A DNA stretch of 64,000 nt from NCBI RefSeq assembly GCF_011806575.1, contig NZ_JAATOO010000001.1:248001-312000 (forward strand). The letters run 5' to 3'. Shown piece by piece: positions 46,945-56,704 of the stretch. A model generated the notes under the pieces. It was not told the DNA's origin. It searched no databases and saw only the letters and a list, made by a program, of their open reading frames with translations. Made by a program: the position numbers and the translations under genes. The number at the start of each line of letters is the position of its first letter. Within the stretch, counting starts at the first letter, position 1. Source of the DNA: Vibrio hepatarius (GTDB lineage: Bacteria; Pseudomonadota; Gammaproteobacteria; Enterobacterales; Vibrionaceae).

Positions 46945-47949
46945 CTAAATGGCATCTTTCCATTCAGAGGGGGAAACGCCAAACCATTTTTTAAAGGTTC
47001 GACTGAAAATGGCCAGTTCTGAGTAGCCCAACCTTAACGCCAACATTGTGACATTGACGTGGCGTTTCCCAAGCTCTTTCAACGCTTCTTTTTTTCTCAC
47101 GTTTTCAAGAGTTTCCCGATAAGATGTACCTTGAACGCTTAGGAGTCGCTGTAACTTTTTAGGATGGAGCCCCATGCACTTAGCAATATTGTCTTTTGAG
47201 CAATCCCCTGTTGGGAGTAACGCTAAGATAGTTTGTTCAATACGCTCTATATTAGTAGTCTGAGCATTTACTGGCGCTTGTGAGGTCATTTCGTTATATA
47301 ACCATTGATTAATCAATGATTCATCTAAGCGCGGTTTTAGCCTTAAAAAATGGCTTTGGAAACACAGCGAATCCTGTAATGCATTAAACTCAATGCGGCA
47401 CCCAAAAAAATCTTCTACTTCATTTACGTCAAAGTTTACGACAGGTTGGCGCAAACAAACTTTATCAGCACGCCAAGTTGGACCGACAAGATCCTTTATT
47501 ATCTGGTAAGCGGTTGACAATGTAATTAATACTTTTTGCGTTGATAAATCATATATTGTATTCGTACTACGCACAGTCAAAGCGCAACTATTTTGACTCG
47601 TTGTATCGATCATTAATTGGATGGCATCTGCATGCAAATAAATAAACTTTTGAGCGACGTTTAATGCATCAAGCAGTGTTGACTGCCTGGCCATATAAGT
47701 TCCCATGATACCTAACGTTTTAATACTTTGACTTTTACCTAGCCTCAACCCAAACAATGGATCCTGGCAATGAGTAACAGCCAATTCAATAGCCTTTAAA
47801 TACGCATCATACTGAATAAAGTTATTGGGCTCGCGTAGCTGCGATTCAACAATCCCTGCTTGTGCAAGAAGGTCATTTGGATTGACTTGATAACTTCTGA
47901 CTAATTCTGAATAACCATTTAAGCTGGCGGTACGTATATAACAGTTCAT
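46945..47949 (-). CDS. AraC-family regulator (OruR-like)
   Basis: A 334-residue AraC protein with an N-terminal arabinose-binding-like domain (about residues 20-200) and two C-terminal helix-turn-helices (IAKCMGLHPKKLQRLLSVQGTSYRETLENV and MLALRLGYSELAIFSRTFKKWFGVSPSEW). The layout is that of OruR-type regulators of amino-acid or aliphatic catabolism. It is divergent from the aldehyde dehydrogenase-oxidase-ligase operon and is the likely activator. Confidence 0.9.
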   Translation of the reverse strand: MNCYIRTASLNGYSELVRSYQVNPNDLLAQAGIVESQLREPNNFIQYDAYLKAIELAVTHCQDPLFGLRLGKSQSIKTLGIMGTYMARQSTLLDALNVAQKFIYLHADAIQLMIDTTSQNSCALTVRSTNTIYDLSTQKVLITLSTAYQIIKDLVGPTWRADKVCLRQPVVNFDVNEVEDFFGCRIEFNALQDSLCFQSHFLRLKPRLDESLINQWLYNEMTSQAPVNAQTTNIERIEQTILALLPTGDCSKDNIAKCMGLHPKKLQRLLSVQGTSYRETLENVRKKEALKELGKRHVNVTMLALRLGYSELAIFSRTFKKWFGVSPSEWKDAI

Positions 47950-48169
47950 AACTCTTTCTATGGTGACTAAAGCTCTGCAAACGGTATGAATCTAATAATG
48001 GCGTACAGAGATATGAATCGACCATCGCCAAATACGTGACTCACACTAAACTCTTATCGAATTGATGTCCCAAAATGTCAATCGAGTGTACCAAATCGTC
48101 AAGATCACGACCACTAAAAGTGCAACATTAACCAAACAAATGTTTAACATTGCTATTACCGGAGGCAAT

Positions 48170-49627
48170 ATGAGTCAAATTTTTCAAGAGTCACCTCAAG
48201 TGACCGTACTCAATCGTGGCAATTATTCTGATTTAGACACTTGTTTGTCACTACAACGTCAGAGCTTTCTGACAGAGGGCCAAGAATCAAAGTCCGTGCG
48301 CAAAAATCATTTACTCAATCTGAAAAGAATGCTGAATGAAAATCGTACAGAGATTATCAATGCAATAAATAGCGATTACGGGAACCGCTCTTACCATGAA
48401 ACTTTGTTAGCCGAAGTCATAACAGTAACGGACGATATTAATCAGAATATCAAGCACCTTAATAAGTGGATGAAAGTACAAAAGAGAAAAGTCGATAAAT
48501 CTATGTACTTTGGTGCTAAAAATCGAGTCGTCCCTCAAGCTTTAGGTGTTGTCGGACTTATTATCCCTTGGAATTTCCCTCTCAATCTGAGTTTTGTCGG
48601 ATTATCCGCCGCCTTTGCTGCAGGCAACCGAGCAATGGTTAAAATGTCTGAAAATTCCTATCATTTGTGTACTTTGCTTCAGCAACTTTCTCCAAAGTAT
48701 TTTCCAAGAGAAAAATTGGCTTTCTTTACTGAAACAGGAAACGTCGGTGTAGAGTTCTCAAAACTACCTTTTGATCACTTGATGTTTACCGGCTCTGGAA
48801 CAACGGGCCGAAAAGTGATGGCATCCGCTGCTTCAAACTTGACGCCAGTTACACTGGAATTAGGTGGTAAATCGCCAGCAATCATTGACCCAGAGTTCCC
48901 ACTAAAAACTGCAGTCGAGAGAATAATGTTTGTTAAGCAATTTAACGCAGGACAAATATGCACCACCGTTGACTATGCGTTTGTTCATGAGGATCAGATA
49001 GATGGATTCGTAAATGAAGTTATGGCGTGGGTGAACAAACACTGCCCAAGTATTATGAGTGATGATTTCACGTCCATCATTGATGATAAATCGTTTGAGC
49101 GGTTGAATGAAACAATTAAAGACGCTGAGCAAAAAGGTGCTCAAATCATCAACGTAAACGATGAATCTCCCAATCAAGAAAAGAGAAAGTTTCCTATTTA
49201 TCTCGTTTTAAATACGACTGATGAAATGATTATCAGCAAGCGAGAAACTTTTGGCCCAATTTTAATGGTCAAAACCTATAAAGAACCAGATGACGTGATT
49301 GAATATATCAATTCAAAAGACAAACCTTTGGCCATGTATCCATTTAGCAACAACAATCAATTAGTTGATCGCTATATAAACTCTATTCTGTCCGGCGGCG
49401 TTTCGGTCAACGACGCGTTATTTCATGTTGGTCAACACGACCTTCCTTTTGGTGGTATAGGCGCAAGCGGCATGGGCCATTACCACGGATATGAAGGTTT
49501 CCTCACTTTTTCAAAGCTGCGCCCAGTCTTTTATCAGGCTCGCTTTTCTAGCATGAAATTCCTTATGCCTCCATACGGAAACTTTGCAACAAAGACTTTG
49601 AATTTTCTTGCGAAATTAAAATCGTAG
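48170..49627 (+). CDS. Aldehyde dehydrogenase (coniferyl/fatty-aldehyde type)
   Basis: A 485-residue class-3-like ALDH that oxidises an aldehyde to the acid with NAD(P)+. Visible parts are PWNFPLNLSF, the general-base Glu in VTLELGGKSP (about residue 230), and nucleophile Cys264 (GQICTT). It ends with a hydrophobic tail. I place the start at ATG 48170 after GGAGG; the frame is open to 48062 but that start lacks a ribosome site. It is first in an operon with the GMC oxidase (22-bp gap), which would supply its substrate. Confidence 0.9.
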   Translation: MSQIFQESPQVTVLNRGNYSDLDTCLSLQRQSFLTEGQESKSVRKNHLLNLKRMLNENRTEIINAINSDYGNRSYHETLLAEVITVTDDINQNIKHLNKWMKVQKRKVDKSMYFGAKNRVVPQALGVVGLIIPWNFPLNLSFVGLSAAFAAGNRAMVKMSENSYHLCTLLQQLSPKYFPREKLAFFTETGNVGVEFSKLPFDHLMFTGSGTTGRKVMASAASNLTPVTLELGGKSPAIIDPEFPLKTAVERIMFVKQFNAGQICTTVDYAFVHEDQIDGFVNEVMAWVNKHCPSIMSDDFTSIIDDKSFERLNETIKDAEQKGAQIINVNDESPNQEKRKFPIYLVLNTTDEMIISKRETFGPILMVKTYKEPDDVIEYINSKDKPLAMYPFSNNNQLVDRYINSILSGGVSVNDALFHVGQHDLPFGGIGASGMGHYHGYEGFLTFSKLRPVFYQARFSSMKFLMPPYGNFATKTLNFLAKLKS

Positions 49628-49649
49628 AATGTAAATGGAGACGATTATC

Positions 49650-51374
49650 ATGGAAGATAATTATGATTTTGACCAAGTAATTATTGGGTCTGGATTTGGT
49701 GGTTCTGTCAGCGCACTAAGGTTGACGGAAAAAGGCCATCGAGTTTTGATACTTGAAAAAGGAAAACACCGCAAAGACAACGAATTTCCAGAAACCAACC
49801 TAGATAAGCCCAATTACCTATGGATGCCTAAGCTTGGATGGAAAGGCATACTTCAATTTTCGTATACGAGTAAAGCGACCATATTACATGGCGTAGGTGT
49901 CGGCGGCGGTAGCCAGGTATATGCTAATGTCCACTTAGTGCCAGACGATGAAGTGTTTCATTCACCATCTTGGAGCCGAATTCGTAATGACTGGAAAGAA
50001 GTATTAACACCATTTTACTCTCTCGCCCAAAGAATGTTAGGGACCACCCAAAATCCTTATACCAACATCGCAGATGAAACACTTCGTCAAGTAGCAATTG
50101 ATATCGGCACAGAAGACTCTTACAAAACCGTCACTACTGGTGTGGTATTTCCACAAAGTGATGGTATCAAAGGCAAAGCGATACCTGATCCCTACTTCAA
50201 TGGTGATGGACCAGAGCGTAAAACATGTAACTTATGTGGTAGCTGCTTAATAGGATGCCGAAACAACGCTAAAAACACATTGATGAAGAACTACCTCTAC
50301 TTCGCGCAACGAAATGGGGCAGAAATTAGAGCCGAGTCTGAAGTACTAAAAATTGAACCTATCTCAGTTAACGGATGTAGTAACGGAAAGAACGGATACG
50401 TTATTACAGTTAAAGATACGTCTGGTACCTCCCCGAAAATTACTCAGATAAAAACCAGAGGCGTTGTTGTTTCGGCAGGTGTAATGGGCACAGTCCCGTT
50501 ACTGCTAAGAATGCGAGACCAGCATAAAACGTTACCTAACATTTCGTCATTGCTCGGTCGGCAGGTTAGAACTAATTCAGAAACGTTGACTACTGCGAAT
50601 GATATGGACGCAAATGTTAGCGAGGGTTTATCTATCAGTTCATTTATTTCGGTGGATAAAGTCACGAACATGGAGATTAACCGCTTTCGCGAAGGCGCTG
50701 ATGGAACGTGGATGTATCTGCCTTATGTACCAATGGTTACTGGAACCGGCGTTGTACGCATTCTAAAACTGGTACGTAATTCCGTTCTTCATCCAATTAA
50801 GACATTTAAGGTATTAAACCCGAAAGGAAAAGCAGCTCGTTCTATCCTTTTTTTGGTGATGCAAACGTCAGATTCATTTATTCATTTCGAATGGCGACGT
50901 AAATGGTATCGTTTGTTCAAGAAAGACATTACCACCGTTCAGAATAAAGAAGATACTCCTTTAACAGTCTCGTTTCCGGCTGCAGAAAAAGCGACTCAAC
51001 TATACGCCAAGAAACTCGGGGGAGAAGCCGGTTCTTCACTTTCGGAAATATTGACGGGTGCACCTATGACTGCCCACATTATGGGAGGAGTGGCGATTGG
51101 AAATAACGAATCAGAAGGTGTAGTGAATCAAAGCGGCGAAGTATTCGGATACGAAAATCTACGCGTTATTGACGCAACGATCATTCCTGGAAATTTAGGT
51201 GTTAACCCTTCATTAACGATCACTGCTCTTGCTGAGTTTGCAATGAGTCAGCTTCCAGTATTTAACAAAATGCGAGCAAAAAAAATAAAACCTATCCATT
51301 TTTCTCCGCCAGTAGAAGGACAGGTTTCTATATTAGCCAACTCTGACAGCATTATTAATGCTAACAATGCATAA
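49650..51374 (+). CDS. GMC oxidoreductase with a Cys-rich motif (long-chain alcohol oxidase type)
   Basis: A 574-residue FAD enzyme of the GMC superfamily. The Rossmann motif GSGFGGS is at residues 13-19, and the C-terminal VIDATIIPGNLGVNPSLTITALAEF matches the substrate/FAD domain. A four-cysteine motif (Cys193, 196, 199, 203: CNLCGSCLIGC) is typical of the cholesterol-oxidase and long-chain alcohol oxidase branch. It would oxidise an alcohol to an aldehyde for the neighbouring ALDH. The ATG at 49650 has a GGAG site; the one at 49635 does not. Confidence 0.85.
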   Translation: MEDNYDFDQVIIGSGFGGSVSALRLTEKGHRVLILEKGKHRKDNEFPETNLDKPNYLWMPKLGWKGILQFSYTSKATILHGVGVGGGSQVYANVHLVPDDEVFHSPSWSRIRNDWKEVLTPFYSLAQRMLGTTQNPYTNIADETLRQVAIDIGTEDSYKTVTTGVVFPQSDGIKGKAIPDPYFNGDGPERKTCNLCGSCLIGCRNNAKNTLMKNYLYFAQRNGAEIRAESEVLKIEPISVNGCSNGKNGYVITVKDTSGTSPKITQIKTRGVVVSAGVMGTVPLLLRMRDQHKTLPNISSLLGRQVRTNSETLTTANDMDANVSEGLSISSFISVDKVTNMEINRFREGADGTWMYLPYVPMVTGTGVVRILKLVRNSVLHPIKTFKVLNPKGKAARSILFLVMQTSDSFIHFEWRRKWYRLFKKDITTVQNKEDTPLTVSFPAAEKATQLYAKKLGGEAGSSLSEILTGAPMTAHIMGGVAIGNNESEGVVNQSGEVFGYENLRVIDATIIPGNLGVNPSLTITALAEFAMSQLPVFNKMRAKKIKPIHFSPPVEGQVSILANSDSIINANNA

Positions 51375-51451
51375 AGTTTAATTTTCACTTAATTTAGAAA
51401 CATAAGTGTGCAGATTTCAAAGAATAAAGAATATTACAAGCGAGCATTCCC

Positions 51452-53335
51452 ATGGGTCTAATTTCAAATAATTCCATAGCAACACTAACTGACATTCAAC
51501 ACATCGAAAAAACACCATTTTCTGAACAAAATTTACCTGAAAGCACTTATAGTCTATTAAAAGAATCAGCACAGAAGTTTGGTGAGAAAACAGCGTTACG
51601 CTACCTTTCGAGAGGAACCTTGGATGAAGCAACTACCTGTTATAGCTATAAAACCTTATTTCATCGTGTAAACCAAACTGCAAACGCATTTATACAGCTG
51701 GGAGTGACTAAGCATGATGTTGTATCGATGATTATGCCTAATATTCCTGAAGCGCATTTTACAATGTGGGGGGCCGAAGCTGCCGGTATATTTAATCCAA
51801 TTAATCCGCTACTTAACCCAGAGCACATTATTTCATTGCTTAATGAAGTGAACGCAAAAATATTAGTTACATTATCACCAGGATGTGACCAGGAATTATG
51901 GAATAAAATCACTCTAGTCAAAGATCGAATTCCTTCTCTGAAATACATTATTACAGTAGGTGACCCACATATCATCGATGAACATCTGGGTGAATCAATT
52001 CTCGATTTTATTTCATTAGTGACGCCACAAAATCCATACGCATTGAATAATGGGCGAGTCATAAAAAGACAAGACATTGCATCAATGTTCCATACGGGTG
52101 GCACTACAGATACACCTAAATTGGCTCCACACAGCCATGAGAATGAAATTGCCTGCTGCTTTCAAATCGTTATGGCAGGTGACTTACATAAAGAAAGCCG
52201 TTCATTCTGCGGACTGCCGTTGTTCCATGTAAATGCGGTGTTTGTAACTGGCCTTGCGTCTTGGCTAGTCGGAGGTGAGGTCATATTGGGCACGGCATCT
52301 GGTTTTCGCTCTCCACAAGTCATTGAAAACTTTTGGGGACTCGTAGAGAAATATCGTATTTCATTTTTTAGCTGTGTTCCCACGATACTCATGATACTCC
52401 TTGAGCAACCAACAACTGGGCATGATTTAACGTCATTAGATGTGGCGCTTTGTGGAGCTGCTCCTTTATCGACAAGCCTTATGGAAAGCTTTGAAGCTAA
52501 GACCGGAATTCGCCTATTAGAAGCTTATGGGCAAACGGAGGGAGCCGTTGGGACAACATGTAACCCAAAATATGGGCAAAGGAAAGTCGGTTCTGTTGGA
52601 TTACCCTTACCCTACATGAACATTCGCATTGTTGAAGTAGATGATGAAGGAAACATTGTTCGTGAATGCGGCGTAAATGAAGTTGGCTGTGTAGCAATTT
52701 GCGGCCCAAACGTGTTCAGTGGGTACCATTTGGAAAAACACAACAAAGGTCTTTGGATCGACAAACAGTGGTTTAATAGTGGTGACCTCGGTCGATTAGA
52801 TGAAGATGGCTATTTATGGTTAACAGGTCGAAGTAAAGACTTAATCATTAGAGGAGGACATAACATTGACCCACAAGTGATCGAAGATGCGTTCTACAAA
52901 CACCCTGATGTTGCTCAGGTTGCTGCGATAGGCAAACCCGATAAGCGCGTAGGAGAGGTGCCGGCAGTATGTATACAACTTAAAAAAAGTGCAACTGGTG
53001 TCTCGATTGATACCTTACTTGATCATGGTGCGCAACATATTCATGAGTGCGCGGCTCGCCCTAAAGATATCTTTATCGTCGAACAAATCCCATTAACAGC
53101 TGTTGGAAAAGTATTCAAGCCAGAGCTAAGAGACTGGATGACGAAAAATGTCGTTGTCGAAGAGCTCACCAACGTATCGCTGAACTCATTTGATGTACAC
53201 GTCGAGCAAGATAAGCAGTACGGACAGCTTGTCAGGGTCCAATGTCAGCCTGAGCAGAGCGAAACCGTACTCAGCGCATTGGAAAAATACGCTTTTAAGC
53301 TAAATGTCGACGTTCAACAAACGACGACTAACTAG
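51452..53335 (+). CDS. Acyl-CoA synthetase (AMP-forming)
   Basis: A 627-residue ANL-family ligase that activates a carboxylic acid to its CoA ester. Motifs are the P-loop HTGGTTDTPK (about residues 214-223), YGQTEGAVG, SGDLGRLDEDGYLWLTGRSKDLIIRGG and the C-terminal Lys in PLTAVGKVFKP. With the upstream oxidase and dehydrogenase it completes the path alcohol, aldehyde, acid, acyl-CoA. It begins 77 bases after the oxidase. Confidence 0.93.
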   Translation: MGLISNNSIATLTDIQHIEKTPFSEQNLPESTYSLLKESAQKFGEKTALRYLSRGTLDEATTCYSYKTLFHRVNQTANAFIQLGVTKHDVVSMIMPNIPEAHFTMWGAEAAGIFNPINPLLNPEHIISLLNEVNAKILVTLSPGCDQELWNKITLVKDRIPSLKYIITVGDPHIIDEHLGESILDFISLVTPQNPYALNNGRVIKRQDIASMFHTGGTTDTPKLAPHSHENEIACCFQIVMAGDLHKESRSFCGLPLFHVNAVFVTGLASWLVGGEVILGTASGFRSPQVIENFWGLVEKYRISFFSCVPTILMILLEQPTTGHDLTSLDVALCGAAPLSTSLMESFEAKTGIRLLEAYGQTEGAVGTTCNPKYGQRKVGSVGLPLPYMNIRIVEVDDEGNIVRECGVNEVGCVAICGPNVFSGYHLEKHNKGLWIDKQWFNSGDLGRLDEDGYLWLTGRSKDLIIRGGHNIDPQVIEDAFYKHPDVAQVAAIGKPDKRVGEVPAVCIQLKKSATGVSIDTLLDHGAQHIHECAARPKDIFIVEQIPLTAVGKVFKPELRDWMTKNVVVEELTNVSLNSFDVHVEQDKQYGQLVRVQCQPEQSETVLSALEKYAFKLNVDVQQTTTN

Positions 53336-53380
53336 AAAATACGCGAAGTGATCATAATAAAAGAAGGAATTTTTTATGTA

Positions 53381-53413
53381 TAAAAACAAAAGCCCGTGGA
53401 CTAGACGGGCTTT
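53381..53413 (-). terminator. Terminator downstream of the alkylsulfatase gene
   Basis: AAAGCCCGT and ACGGGCTTT form a 9-bp stem. On the minus strand it continues into TTTGTTTTTA. It also lies after the acyl-CoA synthetase, so it may block read-through from both sides. Confidence 0.75.
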
Positions 53414-53446
53414 AGTATGGACAACAGTTTCTATCTTGGAATTAAA

Positions 53447-55414
53447 TTATGGAGTGACAACACCAAACCACATATCAAATTTCTCGAACACGGACATCAG
53501 CTCACTAAACTCGGCTTGATCAGAGACGCTAAAGTTACCTGCTTTGATTTCATCCTGAAGCGTGAATTGTTTAGTCAGGATATTTTCGAACGCTTGACGA
53601 GTCATTGAAATTGTCAGGTCTGCATCATCAAACTGCTTGTCGGAGTATGATTTCAACACAGAGTTGCTTAGGTTCAGCGCATACTGACCGTCCCCTTTCA
53701 CATTGATATTCACTTTAATATCTAATCCTTTCGCCGCTTCTGGGTTCACCGTTACACCTAAGTAATTCATGAATTGATCAAACGGCATATTCTTCGCAAT
53801 TGCAGCCGTATCTACTGTTGCTGTTGGTGTAATACCCTGACGAAGCTCTTTCGCTCCCCCTAGGTAGTAGTTGCGCCAAGGGCCAGACTCCGCTTGATAA
53901 CCAAGTTGTTCCATTGCATCAGCTTCAAGATAACGTGCATCCATATTCTCAGGATTTGAGAAAGTGACATTATTAAGTAAAGTCACTGCCCAACGATACT
54001 CACCTTTTTCAATCGCCGCTTTTGCTAACGCAATGACTTTATCCTCACCCCCTATCGCCTCAACGTACTTCGTACCTTGCTCAGTTGGTGTCAACGGATT
54101 GAGGTTAGCTGGATTACCGTCCCACCATGCGCCAAAGTAGAAATCGTAGGTCGCACGTGCATTGTGCGATACCGTGCCGTAGTAACCGCGGTTGTACCAT
54201 TCTTTATTTAATGAATCTGGCAACTTAATCGTCGCTGAAATCTCGTTGGGTGTGTAACCCTTATTCGCCAAACGCAGTGTTTGATCGTGTACAAACTTAT
54301 ACATGTCACGCGTTTTTTCTAACTGGCTCGTGATTTTTTCTTTTCCAAAAGTTGGCCAGTGGTGCGATGCGATCATCGTATCGGCTTTGTCACCGTATGC
54401 TTGTAACGCTTCATCTACGTATTTTGCCCAGGAAGAAGCATCTCGTGTCTTAGCACCGCGTAATGTTGAGATATTATGAATGGTACGAGTCATGACTTCC
54501 GCGCCCATCAAGGTTTTGTACTGAGGGAGGTAGAACATGAATTCGGATGGAGCTTCTGATTCTTGAGCCATGACGACCTCAAGCTTAACACCATCAACTT
54601 CCATCTCTTGACCAGTAACATTCGCGATATGCGTTGGTTTAACAATACCTGAAGATCCCGTAGAGGTCGTCTTACCTAATCCACCGTCGACTTGACCGAT
54701 ACGACTCGCTTCTAACAAGTTTCCGTACATGTATGAAGCGCGACGTGACATGGTATTACCTGCCATAACATTCTCAGCAATTGAGCTTGAGAAGAAACCT
54801 TCTGGGGCAAGAATATCAACCTTTCCTGCATCGATATCAGCTTCACTAGTGATACCTAAAATGCCGCCGAAGTGGTCTACGTGCGAATGGGTAAAGATAA
54901 CGCCTGTTACCGGTAAATCTTCCACGTTATCACGTAGTAATTTTAAACCGGCGGCAGCCGTCTCGGGAGAAATCAGAGGGTCAATAACAACCCAACCATC
55001 ATTTCCACGGACAAATGACATCACCGAGAGGTCAAATCCACGAACCTGATAAATGCCATCTTTAACTTTGAACAAACCGTCAATATTATTTAGCTTCGCT
55101 TGACGCAATAGAGACGGATTAACAGTATCAAGGTTTTTATCTTTTTCCACGAAGTCGTATTTAGTGAAATCCCAGACCACTTTACCGTTCGCATCTTTGA
55201 TGTTGTCCTCAGGCCAAGTCGCAATAAACCCACGTGACGCATCTTTAAAATCACTTTGGTTAGTGAAATCAAGATATTGCTTAAGTTGTTCGTTTTTCGT
55301 AATCGTAAAGCTTGAAGCTTCTTTAGGGGAGTTTGTGATTGAGGCAGCAAAACTAATTGCCGGAGAAAACGTGGCAAGAATTGCCAAAGATACGATCGAG
55401 TTTTGTAGTTTCAT
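53447..55414 (-). CDS. Alkyl/aryl-sulfatase, metallo-beta-lactamase fold (SdsA1 type)
   Basis: A 655-residue periplasmic hydrolase that splits alkyl sulfates such as dodecyl sulfate to the alcohol and sulfate. A signal peptide is cut near residue 23 (ISFA/A). The zinc motif HSHVDH (His176, His178, Asp180, His181) is intact. A dimerisation domain (about 390-510) and a C-terminal SCP2-like alkyl-binding domain (about 525-655) follow, as in SdsA1. An AGAGAG site precedes the ATG. The upstream LysR gene on the same strand is its probable regulator. Confidence 0.93.
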   Translation of the reverse strand: MKLQNSIVSLAILATFSPAISFAASITNSPKEASSFTITKNEQLKQYLDFTNQSDFKDASRGFIATWPEDNIKDANGKVVWDFTKYDFVEKDKNLDTVNPSLLRQAKLNNIDGLFKVKDGIYQVRGFDLSVMSFVRGNDGWVVIDPLISPETAAAGLKLLRDNVEDLPVTGVIFTHSHVDHFGGILGITSEADIDAGKVDILAPEGFFSSSIAENVMAGNTMSRRASYMYGNLLEASRIGQVDGGLGKTTSTGSSGIVKPTHIANVTGQEMEVDGVKLEVVMAQESEAPSEFMFYLPQYKTLMGAEVMTRTIHNISTLRGAKTRDASSWAKYVDEALQAYGDKADTMIASHHWPTFGKEKITSQLEKTRDMYKFVHDQTLRLANKGYTPNEISATIKLPDSLNKEWYNRGYYGTVSHNARATYDFYFGAWWDGNPANLNPLTPTEQGTKYVEAIGGEDKVIALAKAAIEKGEYRWAVTLLNNVTFSNPENMDARYLEADAMEQLGYQAESGPWRNYYLGGAKELRQGITPTATVDTAAIAKNMPFDQFMNYLGVTVNPEAAKGLDIKVNINVKGDGQYALNLSNSVLKSYSDKQFDDADLTISMTRQAFENILTKQFTLQDEIKAGNFSVSDQAEFSELMSVFEKFDMWFGVVTP

Positions 55415-55527
55415 AGTTATCTCTCTTATTACAAGGCGAACGGTTATACGTGTCTCGGTAGAGAGATATTAGAAATAATGAATTTAGCGATCCATAGACT
55501 CAAACTTAAATGTAAATTTAGTTTTAT

Positions 55528-56442
55528 TTAATCCACAAGCAAATTGCGATGTAAACTCGTGACTTCTAGCAATGACTGCTTAAGCCATTGGTGTCCCGTA
55601 TCTTGTTGCTGAGACTGATGCCAAGTCATATAAACAGGTAAAGTGCTCAACTCGAAAGGCACAGGTAATACTTGTAGCGGGTGTCCTGGAGTGAGCAAAT
55701 CAGCGTGCCATTGACTCGTAACGCATAACCAATCCGTCTGAGCCGCAAACATGACAGCATTACATATCGAGTCTGTTTTATAGACAATGTTTCGATTTGG
55801 CTGAGGGTCACTTGCTAATGAGTCCACGATGTCTCTATTAAGACGTTGCGTTTTCCACAAAATATGCCCCTCGGAAAAAAATTGCGAGTGGCTCAAAGTA
55901 TTTTGAATACGCGGATGATTTTTCCGACAAACAACGACGAGCGGCAACTCAAGTAACAGTTCGTTAAAGTAACCATGCTCCTCAAGCGGTGTCGTCGTTA
56001 GAATGAGGTCCACCTTACGCATTCGCAAATCTGCGTGTCGATTACTTTCGTCAATATGTTCAATATCAGCTCTGAACTTGACTTTGGGAGCATGCTGGTC
56101 ACGAAAATGGACAAGTGATGGAATAATTATTAGGTCAAGGTCTTTATGACTTGAAAGGCGAAAAGTACGTTGACTGGATTGAGGATTGAATTGTTGACGT
56201 GACTTAGCACCGTTTAGCAGTAGGTTGAGAGGAGCTTGGATCTCTTCGTGCAACTCGATAGCAAAGTTGGTTGGCGCAATACCACGACCTTTTCGAATAA
56301 AAAGTGGATCTTGATATTGTTCTCGCAGTCGATTAAGAGCATGACTGACAGCTGGCGCTGTAATCCCCAAACTCTCTGCAGTGGCATTCACACTACGTGT
56401 TTTCATTACAACATCGAATGTTTTTAAGAGATTGAGATCCAT
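55528..56442 (-). CDS. LysR-family regulator of the alkylsulfatase
   Basis: A regulator of about 304 residues with the HTH VVMKTRSVNATAESLGITAPAVSHALNRLRE. It belongs to the LeuO/NodD-like branch (LSSHKDLDLIIIPSLV). The frame begins at a GTG (56457), but the ATG at 56442 is five bases after AGGA and begins MDLNLLKTFDVV as the family does. It lies 113 bp upstream of the sulfatase on the same strand. Confidence 0.88.
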   Translation of the reverse strand: MDLNLLKTFDVVMKTRSVNATAESLGITAPAVSHALNRLREQYQDPLFIRKGRGIAPTNFAIELHEEIQAPLNLLLNGAKSRQQFNPQSSQRTFRLSSHKDLDLIIIPSLVHFRDQHAPKVKFRADIEHIDESNRHADLRMRKVDLILTTTPLEEHGYFNELLLELPLVVVCRKNHPRIQNTLSHSQFFSEGHILWKTQRLNRDIVDSLASDPQPNRNIVYKTDSICNAVMFAAQTDWLCVTSQWHADLLTPGHPLQVLPVPFELSTLPVYMTWHQSQQQDTGHQWLKQSLLEVTSLHRNLLVD

Positions 56443-56623
56443 ACGAGTCCTATTCACCCCGGCATTTTTACTATGTTACGGCCGCATAATATCTGTGTTA
56501 GTTAAATTAGGATACATTGAGATAACGAGAAATAGAACTACTGCCACAGAGGCTAAGCGATTAATCGCATTAAGTTTTTTAATCAGCCGATCGGAAAATA
56601 AATAGCAATGAGAATGTTCAGAT

Positions 56624-56653
56624 AGAAAAAAGCCATATCTAAGATATGGCTTT
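56624..56653 (-). terminator. Terminator of the arylsulfatase operon
   Basis: AAAGCCATATC and GATATGGCTTT form an 11-bp perfect stem around TAA. On the minus strand it is followed by six T residues, about 52 bases beyond the arylsulfatase stop. Confidence 0.85.
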
Positions 56654-56704
56654 ATGAATGACACTAACCGAAATTAATCATTGAGAGTGCCTCTCAACGC
56701 AACA

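Noticed and set aside
53417..53608. A 63-codon plus-strand frame after the acyl-CoA synthetase
   Set aside because: It lies antisense to the alkylsulfatase C-terminus and follows a terminator.
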